Positions 32,581-37,124 of a stretch of 37,124 nucleotides of DNA are shown here, piece after piece. The DNA is from Thermoleophilaceae bacterium (GTDB taxonomy: Bacteria > Actinomycetota > Thermoleophilia > Solirubrobacterales > Thermoleophilaceae), in assembly GCA_025928345.1 (NCBI GenBank), contig JAICJR010000008.1, positions 1 to 37,124 on the forward strand. The letters are read 5' to 3'. The translations under genes and the position numbers were made by a program. How positions within the stretch are numbered: the stretch's first letter is position 1; every line of letters starts with the position of its first letter. The notes beneath the pieces are model-generated. The model saw only the letters and a list, made by a program, of their open reading frames with translations. It was not told the origin of the DNA and did not search any database.

Positions 32581-33477
32581 CTACTCCATCCCGAGCGGGC
32601 CCTTGGCCTCGCCTGAGAGGAACTGCCGCACGAACTGGTTGTCGGAGTTGAACAACTCCTGCGCGGGACCGGACTCCACGATCCTGCCCTTCCACAGGAT
32701 CGCGATGTACTCGGCCACGCGGCGGGCCGACATGATGTCGTGCGTGATCACGACGTAGCAGCCGCCGTTCTCGTCGTGGATCTCCTTGATCAGCTCGCAC
32801 AGGAGCGCGGTGCGCACCGGGTCGAGCCCCGAGTCCGGCTCGTCGAAGAGCACGATCTGCGGGTCGAGCACGAGCGCGCGCGCAAACCCTGCCCGCTTGC
32901 GCATCCCACCCGAGAGCTCGTTCGGCATCTTGTCGTCCGCGCCGCCGAGGCCCACCTCCTTGAGCCTGCGGTTCACGATCTCCGCAATCTCGTCCTCGCC
33001 CTTGTCGGTGTGCTGCCGGAGCGGGAAGGCGACGTTGTCGTACAGGTTCATCGAGCCGAACAGCGCGCCGTCCTGGAACAGCACGCCGAACTTCTTCCGC
33101 ATCTCGAACAGGTCGTCGTCGGCCATGTTCGGCACCGACTCGCCGTGCACGAGGACGTCCCCCTCGTCGGGGTACAGGAGGCCGACCATGTGCTTGATGC
33201 AGACCGACTTCCCCGTGCCGGACGGCCCGAGGATCATCGAGATCATGTTGTCGGGAATGCCGAGGTTGAGGCCGTTGAGGATCGTGTTGCGGCCGAAGCT
33301 CTTCTTGACGTCGATGAACTCGATCGCGTCCTCGGAGCCGTGGTCGCGCTGTTGCCCGACGTGGTACTGGTACTCGTCCTGCTCTTCGGGCGAACCATCG
33401 TCGTCCACCACCTGAGTGGGCTGGTCCTCGGGCTCGAGCTCCCCCTGCTCCTCCGTGCGCTCGTACTCCTCAGCCAC
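32581..33477 (-). CDS. MCE transporter ATP-binding protein (MceG/MlaF type) with acidic N-terminal extension
   Basis: Cytoplasmic ATPase powering the YrbE/MCE lipid importer, 298 aa. Motifs (numbering from the ATG at 33492): Walker A GPSGTGKSV near 89-97, signature LSGGMRKRAGFARAL near 193-207, Walker B IVLFDE ending at Glu218, then PDSGLDPVRT, which is diagnostic of MlaF/MceG, and VITHD. About 50 residues before the ATPase core are very acidic (EEYERTEEQGELEPEDQ, DDDGSPEEQDE), absent from typical MlaF. I favour the GTG at 33477: an AAAGGAGAGG site lies just before it, and the alternative ATG at 33492 (overlapping the permease stop) would translate that site as MKGEG. In mycobacteria this subunit is usually encoded away from mce operons; here it is inside. 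Confidence 0.92.
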   Translation of the reverse strand: MAEEYERTEEQGELEPEDQPTQVVDDDGSPEEQDEYQYHVGQQRDHGSEDAIEFIDVKKSFGRNTILNGLNLGIPDNMISMILGPSGTGKSVCIKHMVGLLYPDEGDVLVHGESVPNMADDDLFEMRKKFGVLFQDGALFGSMNLYDNVAFPLRQHTDKGEDEIAEIVNRRLKEVGLGGADDKMPNELSGGMRKRAGFARALVLDPQIVLFDEPDSGLDPVRTALLCELIKEIHDENGGCYVVITHDIMSARRVAEYIAILWKGRIVESGPAQELFNSDNQFVRQFLSGEAKGPLGME

Positions 33478-33488
33478 TCCCTCTCCTT

Positions 33489-34289
33489 TCATCCGCCGAT
33501 CGGCGCCCGTGGGTTCGAGCCCCAGAAGATCTGGGTGCCGAGCATCCCCACGAGGTGGACGCCCACCACGTTCAGCACCATCGACTTCGCGGTCGCGGTA
33601 CCCACGCCCACCGGTCCCCCGCTGGCCGTATAGCCATAGTAGGCCCCGACGATCACGATGAAGGTGGCCATCGTCATCCCCTTGATGAGGCTGTACAAAA
33701 GGTCGGGCGGGTTCTGGAACATCCAGAAAATCAGGAAGTAGCCACCTGAGGACACCTCGCCGATCTGCTGCACCACCGCTAGGTAGGAGGCGAAGAAGCC
33801 GGCGCCGACGGCGGCGAGGTACATGAACGGCAGCACCATCCACGACGCGAGCAGGCGCGTGGCGCAGAGGAAGGTCATCGAGCTGATGCCCATCACCTCG
33901 AGCGCGTCGACCTCGTCCGAGATCCGCATCGCGCCGATCTCCGCCACGAGGCCGGTGCCCACCTTCGCGGCCATCATGTAGCCGAAGGCGTAGGGCATGA
34001 TCTCGCGCAGGTCGCACCACGCCGAGAACACGCCGGCGTACGCGGGCGCGCCCACCGAGCGGTCGAAGTAGGCGCCCTCGATGCCGCACTGGAGGCCGAG
34101 GATGAAAGTGGTGCTCCAGATCACGAGCGTGGAGCCCAAGATCAGGATGCCGGCCTGGCGCAGCGCCTCGCCGAAGAACTTGAACACGCGCCCGCCGAAG
34201 ATCTCGTAGAAGTCGCGCGCGGCGAACTTGGCGATGTCGCCAAGAGATGCGACCCAGTCGCGCGGAACCGTTAGCCAGGTCCGGCCCAT
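33489..34289 (-). CDS. yrbEB: MlaE/YrbE-family permease, second (YrbE-B)
   Basis: 266-aa membrane subunit of the MCE importer. N-terminal amphipathic part (GDIAKFAARDFYEIFGGRVF), then five or so helices. The family segment is KVGTGLVAEIGAMRISDEVDAL followed by EVMGISSMTFLCATRLLASW, the cytoplasmic EIdALraMG motif contacting the ATPase. The C-terminal helices include GMTMATFIVIVGAYYGYTAS and GGPVGVGTATAKSMV, matching the G-A-x-G-V-G-x-A motif of MlaE. The ATG at 34289 overlaps the previous stop (TAATG); the stop at 33489 overlaps the ATG candidate of the ATPase. Functions as a heterodimer with YrbE-A. Confidence 0.92.
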   Translation of the reverse strand: MGRTWLTVPRDWVASLGDIAKFAARDFYEIFGGRVFKFFGEALRQAGILILGSTLVIWSTTFILGLQCGIEGAYFDRSVGAPAYAGVFSAWCDLREIMPYAFGYMMAAKVGTGLVAEIGAMRISDEVDALEVMGISSMTFLCATRLLASWMVLPFMYLAAVGAGFFASYLAVVQQIGEVSSGGYFLIFWMFQNPPDLLYSLIKGMTMATFIVIVGAYYGYTASGGPVGVGTATAKSMVLNVVGVHLVGMLGTQIFWGSNPRAPIGG

Positions 34290-35095
34290 TACTTGATCAC
34301 CGAGATTTCGGGATGCGTTGCAAGCAGCGTCTGCGTGAACACGTAGTTGAAGGCGAAGATGCCCAGGAAGGCGATCACCACGCCCTGATTCACGGCTCGG
34401 CCCACGCCCTCGGCGCCGCCCGAGGCGGTCATGCCCTTGTAACAGGAGACGATCGCGATGATCGCGCCGAAGAGGGTGGTCTTGACAACGCTGCCCCACA
34501 GGTCGGTGACGGACGCGTTCGTGAGCAGTGTGGAGAAGAACGGCCCGAGCGGTGCCTTGAACGTGAGCGTGGCGAGGACGCCGCCGAAGATGCCGAAGAT
34601 CAGCGCGTAGATGTTGAAGAGCGCGGTGACGATCATCAGGGCGAGGAAGCGCGGCACCACCAGGTTCTTCACCGGGTCGACGCCGAGCACCTGAAGCGCG
34701 TCGAGCTCCTCGCGGATCTTGCGCGCGCCGAGGTCCGCCGTGATGGCCGTGCCGGCCACGCCGGCGAGGATGATCGCCGTGACGAAGGGGGCGAACTCGC
34801 GGATCGTCGCGAGCACGAAGAAGCCGCCGAGGCGGTCGATCGCTCCGAACAGGATCAGGAAGTTGCCGGCCTGGAGGCCAGGCGCGCCATAGCCGAACGC
34901 GATGGTGGAGATCAGCAGCGGGAACCAGCAGAGCCTGAGCGCGAACAGGAACTGGTTCACGAACTCGCCGCCGTACGGGTAGGGCGGGCGCAGCGCCGAC
35001 AAGATCGTCTTGCCGGTCAAGATCATCATGTCCCCTACCTGCTCGAGCAGGTTCTTCGTAGGTAGAAACGCTCGATCGGCTACTGCACGAACCAC
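34289..35095 (-). CDS. yrbEA: MlaE/YrbE-family permease, first (YrbE-A)
   Basis: 268-aa membrane subunit, first gene of the mce operon. Family segment: GTAITADLGARKIREELDAL then QVLGVDPVKNLVVPRFLALM. C-terminal block FGAIIAIVSCYKGMTASGGA with EGVGRAVNQGVV is the MlaE end motif. I set the start at GTG 35095, which follows a GGGAGGAG ribosome site by about 9 bases; the longer frame up to 35584 lies antisense to the divergent lipoprotein and is not a real N-terminus. A promoter candidate lies at 35154-35182. Together with YrbE-B and the ATPase it forms the inner-membrane pump that feeds or draws lipid from the MCE tunnel. Confidence 0.92.
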   Translation of the reverse strand: MVRAVADRAFLPTKNLLEQVGDMMILTGKTILSALRPPYPYGGEFVNQFLFALRLCWFPLLISTIAFGYGAPGLQAGNFLILFGAIDRLGGFFVLATIREFAPFVTAIILAGVAGTAITADLGARKIREELDALQVLGVDPVKNLVVPRFLALMIVTALFNIYALIFGIFGGVLATLTFKAPLGPFFSTLLTNASVTDLWGSVVKTTLFGAIIAIVSCYKGMTASGGAEGVGRAVNQGVVIAFLGIFAFNYVFTQTLLATHPEISVIK

Positions 35096-35153
35096 TCCGT
35101 CGGCTCCTCCCGTAAACAGGGCAGCAAGGGGCTCCCCTCTCCTCCGGCGGGTA

Positions 35154-35182
35154 AGACTACGGGATCGCCTGTGGGCGGGCAA
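35154..35182 (-). promoter_or_regulatory. Sigma70-type promoter candidate of the mce operon
   Basis: On the minus strand TTGCCC (35182-35177), a 17-bp spacer and TAGTCT (35159-35154) fit a housekeeping promoter. Transcription would begin near 35147, leaving a leader of about 52 bases to the GTG at 35095. A short palindromic stretch (AGGGGctCCCCT, around 35127-35138) lies in that leader and could be an operator. Confidence 0.45.
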
Positions 35183-35279
35183 CCGGGAACCGTCGCGTAC
35201 CCCACCTCGGAAAGTGCGCCGCGGCGCCCTTTGCCCGTGGTATGTTCCGCCCGCTTTGGACGCGAGGGGAGCGCAGGGA

Positions 35280-35846
35280 ATGCGTGCGGGCGGCGTGGCG
35301 CTTGTTGCCCTCGCCGCGCTTGCCATGTCCGCATGCGGCGGAGCGCAGCAGGACGCGCACGAGCCGTCCGGCAAGTTCAAGGTCGAGGTGCACGGCAGCT
35401 TCCCGTCTAAGCAGAAGCTCGCCAAGCAGTCCGTGATGGTCGTGACGGTGAAGAACCTCGACAGCCGGCCGCTGCCGAACCCGTCCGTCACCGTCAACTC
35501 GTTCAACCGCAACAGCGCCCAGGCGGACCTGGCGGCCGCGAGCCGGCCGGTGTTCATCGTGAACCGCGGCCCGCTTGGCGGCAATACGGCGAATCAGAGC
35601 ACGTCTGCCTTCGGGCGCGAGCTCAAGCCGGGTCAGGTGGCCACGTTCCGCTGGAACGTCACCGCGGTGCAGGCCGGGCCGTTCAGGATCAAGTACACGG
35701 TCTCGGCCGGGCTGTTCGGCAAGGCCGTGGCCGTCGATGCAACGGGCCACATCAACCCCACCCGCCAGTTCCACGGCGTGGTCAGCCAGGCCGCGCCGCA
35801 CTCCACCGTCAACTTCAAGAACGGCAAGACGGTCCAGGGCGGCTGA
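35280..35846 (+). CDS. Small lipoprotein divergent from the mce operon, uncharacterised
   Basis: 188 aa. Signal peptide with lipobox A-M-S-A-Cys19, so it is exported and lipid-anchored. The mature part is strand-rich and reads like an immunoglobulin-like or CARDB-type domain: KFKVEVHGSFPSKQKLAKQS, VMVVTVKNLDSRPLPNPSV, LKPGQVATFRWNVTAVQAGP and FRIKYTVSAGLFGKA, a pattern typical of bacterial beta-sandwich domains that describe averaged or extended strands. No enzyme residues stand out. The start ATG at 35280 follows a GGGGAG site; the longer frame from 35010 runs antisense through yrbEA. A TATGTT sequence at 35241-35246 may be its -10. Its position suggests an accessory function for the MCE importer, which is inference. 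Confidence 0.75.
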   Translation: MRAGGVALVALAALAMSACGGAQQDAHEPSGKFKVEVHGSFPSKQKLAKQSVMVVTVKNLDSRPLPNPSVTVNSFNRNSAQADLAAASRPVFIVNRGPLGGNTANQSTSAFGRELKPGQVATFRWNVTAVQAGPFRIKYTVSAGLFGKAVAVDATGHINPTRQFHGVVSQAAPHSTVNFKNGKTVQGG

Positions 35847-35852
35847 CGCGGC

Positions 35853-36320
35853 TCAGGCCGCGCGGCGCACGGGCACGCGCACTACGGGCGCGTCGTCTTC
35901 TCGGGTGAAGCGGTCGGCCAGTTCCGCCACCGCGTCGAGCGCGCGGCCCGCATGACCTTCGGCCACGCGGCCGAGCAGCGGCCAGGCGGCGAGCAGCTCG
36001 GTGCGCGATGCCGAGCTGTCGGCGCTCGCGCGCATCTTGATCGAGATCAGCGATCCGTCGGCGCCGTCGCTGCTCACCCACGCGGTCCAGCTGAGCTCCA
36101 CGCGCCCGCCGTGCGCCAGCCGCCACACGAGCGCATGCCCGACGGCGCGGCGGGGCGCCACCTCGATGCGGTGGCTCGAGATCACTCGGTCCTCCACGCC
36201 AAGCGCGCTGAGCGCCTCCTCGAGCCGCGGCCGCGCCTCGAAGCGGAGCAGTGCCGCGTAGGTCTTGTCCGGGCCTGCGGCCACCGGCTGGCAGAAGTCT
36301 CTTGTGATGGGACGGTTCAT
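35853..36320 (-). CDS. SRPBCC/START-like domain protein
   Basis: 155 aa, no signal peptide. The sequence alternates strands and a long C-terminal helix, as in the SRPBCC (polyketide cyclase/START) fold: DKTYAALLRFEARPRLEEAL at the start, HALVWRLAHGGRVELSWTAW and GSLISIKMRASA as antiparallel strands, and LGRVAEGHAGRALDAVAELADRF as the closing helix. Such proteins bind a hydrophobic ligand in a central pocket; ligand unknown. Assignment is by fold pattern only, with no specific motif. It converges with the lipoprotein gene (6 bp between stops) and is preceded by a small inverted repeat. Confidence 0.55.
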   Translation of the reverse strand: MNRPITRDFCQPVAAGPDKTYAALLRFEARPRLEEALSALGVEDRVISSHRIEVAPRRAVGHALVWRLAHGGRVELSWTAWVSSDGADGSLISIKMRASADSSASRTELLAAWPLLGRVAEGHAGRALDAVAELADRFTREDDAPVVRVPVRRAA

Positions 36321-36334
36321 CGTCAGCTCCGGTT

Positions 36335-36357
36335 ATTGGTATGGACGGTGAACCAAT
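36335..36357. promoter_or_regulatory. Inverted repeat ATTGGT-N11-ACCAAT upstream of the SRPBCC gene
   Basis: Perfect 6-bp arms (36335-36340 and 36352-36357) with an 11-base spacer give half-sites 17 bp apart centre to centre. It lies 15-37 bp before the ATG at 36320, where an operator would overlap the promoter. The sequence is much AT-richer than its surroundings. Confidence 0.4.
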
Positions 36358-36576
36358 GATCGCCGCGCGGTACCTCAACGGCATTGGGGCCAGCCAGCGT
36401 TTCGGCGGGGCGGTTAACCGGAGGTGGCGCCCCGAGCAGGCCCGAGTCCCGCAAGCGGCGGCAGGGCCGCGAGGGAGAGATATGTGAGCATCGCGGCCGC
36501 CGCAGCCGCCTGCTCAAACGGCTACCGGGAGCGTGGCCTTCTAGTCGCGAAATACCGCGGAGCGGCGATCCCGTCC
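36358..36576. other. Intergenic region, no gene supported
   Basis: Apart from a perfect 10-bp palindrome CGGTTAACCG at 36411-36420 I see no feature. A 69-codon frame (36384-36593) has Arg/Gly/Ser-rich composition typical of random high-GC frames and no ribosome site. Confidence 0.5.
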
Positions 36577-36589
36577 TATCGTGGGGGCA

Positions 36590-37124
36590 GTGAGCACGCC
36601 GCGGCAGAGCACCCCATGGGAAGGCCGCGCCGAGCGGGCGGACCTGATCATCGTCGCGGGGATAGTTGCCAGCGGCCTCTACGCGCTGATCCTGCTGCCG
36701 CTCGTGCCGTCGCTCGTGGGTTCGCATCCGCTGCTGCTCGAGCTGATTCGCGGCTCCACCACCTCGATCGTGACCATGGGCGCGCTGGCCCGCACCGGAC
36801 ATGCGGACCTCGTGGTGGCGCTCCTGGCGAGCATCCCCGCGCTGATCGCATTCGACTGGGCGTACTGGTGGGCGGGCAGGCGCTGGGGCGCCGGCGCGTT
36901 GCACATGATCGGAGGCTCGCACCCCAAGGGCGTCCGCCGCGCCGAGCGCGTCCGGCGGCTGATGCACCGCTTCGGCCCGGCGGCGGTCGTGCTCGCGTAT
37001 GTCCTCCCGGTTCCCACCGCGCTCGTCGACGCCGCCGCCGGCTGGGCGCGGATGCGGCTCGTGGTCTTCCTGATCTGCGACGCGATCGGCGCGCTCATCT
37101 GGACAGCTCTCCTCGTCGGCCTCG
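36590..37124 (+). CDS. DedA-family (VTT/SNARE-associated) membrane protein, 3' end outside the window
   Basis: At least 178 residues, still open at the window end. After a polar start (STPRQSTPWEGRAERAD) come hydrophobic segments LIIVAGIVASGLYALILLPL, a re-entrant-like LIRGSTTSIVTMGAL, and VVALLASIPALIAFDWAYWW. Then the family signature A-G-R-R-W-G, a basic loop (GVRRAERVRRLMHRFGPAAV) and LAYVLPVPTALVDAAAGWAR, matching the DedA pattern of G-R..G, E-R....R-H-G and R..P..R. DedA proteins act as flippase-like transporters for undecaprenyl phosphate or phospholipids. GTG at 36590 chosen; GTG at 36581 is in frame too. TATCGT at 36577-36582 fits a -10 for a leaderless start. Confidence 0.8.
   Translation, partial: MSTPRQSTPWEGRAERADLIIVAGIVASGLYALILLPLVPSLVGSHPLLLELIRGSTTSIVTMGALARTGHADLVVALLASIPALIAFDWAYWWAGRRWGAGALHMIGGSHPKGVRRAERVRRLMHRFGPAAVVLAYVLPVPTALVDAAAGWARMRLVVFLICDAIGALIWTALLVGL

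Noticed and set aside
36384-36593. 69-codon frame upstream of the DedA gene
   Set aside because: No ribosome site, low-complexity Arg/Ser/Gly composition and overlap with the DedA start.

Overview
The window reads as chromosomal DNA of a very GC-rich actinobacterium. Evidence: many GTG/TTG starts, dense ATGA/GTGA start-stop overlaps, an actinobacterial-type integration host factor (17995-18390) and a six-gene mce operon (23788-35095). Thermoleophilia (Solirubrobacterales-like) is my best guess from the gene mix, but this is inference. I see no rRNA, tRNA, CRISPR array, insertion sequence or phage gene.

Left part (1-9715): the 3' part of a thiamine-precursor-type ABC importer (permease and lipoprotein receptor), a secreted cupredoxin, a LolD/FtsX-type ABC pair with a lipoprotein metallophosphoesterase, then small housekeeping genes: DUF2294, a DHFR-like reductase, a P-loop kinase, a GNAT and an AlkA-type glycosylase with an unclear start.

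Lipid-chemistry block (9730-16385): an alpha-oxoamine synthase matching serine palmitoyltransferase at its active-site residues lies 23 bp from a divergent GNAT-fold protein of the kind that includes bacterial ceramide synthase. Downstream, four overlapping genes (SDR, FAD oxidoreductase, DUF1365, cyclopropane-synthase-like methyltransferase) form a fatty-acyl-modifying operon. Together they suggest a sphingoid/ceramide plus modified-fatty-acid locus, unusual for an actinobacterium. This is the most interesting part of the window.

Middle (16296-20178): pyruvate kinase (predicted K+-independent, overlapping the methyltransferase tail by 90 bp), the IHF-like protein, two uncharacterised genes and a B3/4-domain protein. 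A palindromic array of heptamers separates two convergent genes.

Right part (19531-35095, minus strand): a single long transcription unit or two adjacent ones. It runs YrbE-A, YrbE-B, MceG/MlaF-type ATPase, six MCE proteins (A-F), then after a 125-bp gap an MMPL/RND transporter, a membrane-anchored degenerate thioredoxin-fold protein and the B3/4 protein. All parts of a lipid importer are present, including its own ATPase. Every MCE protein carries an even number of predicted extracytoplasmic cysteines. A divergent lipoprotein, an SRPBCC-like protein and the start of a DedA-family membrane protein close the window.
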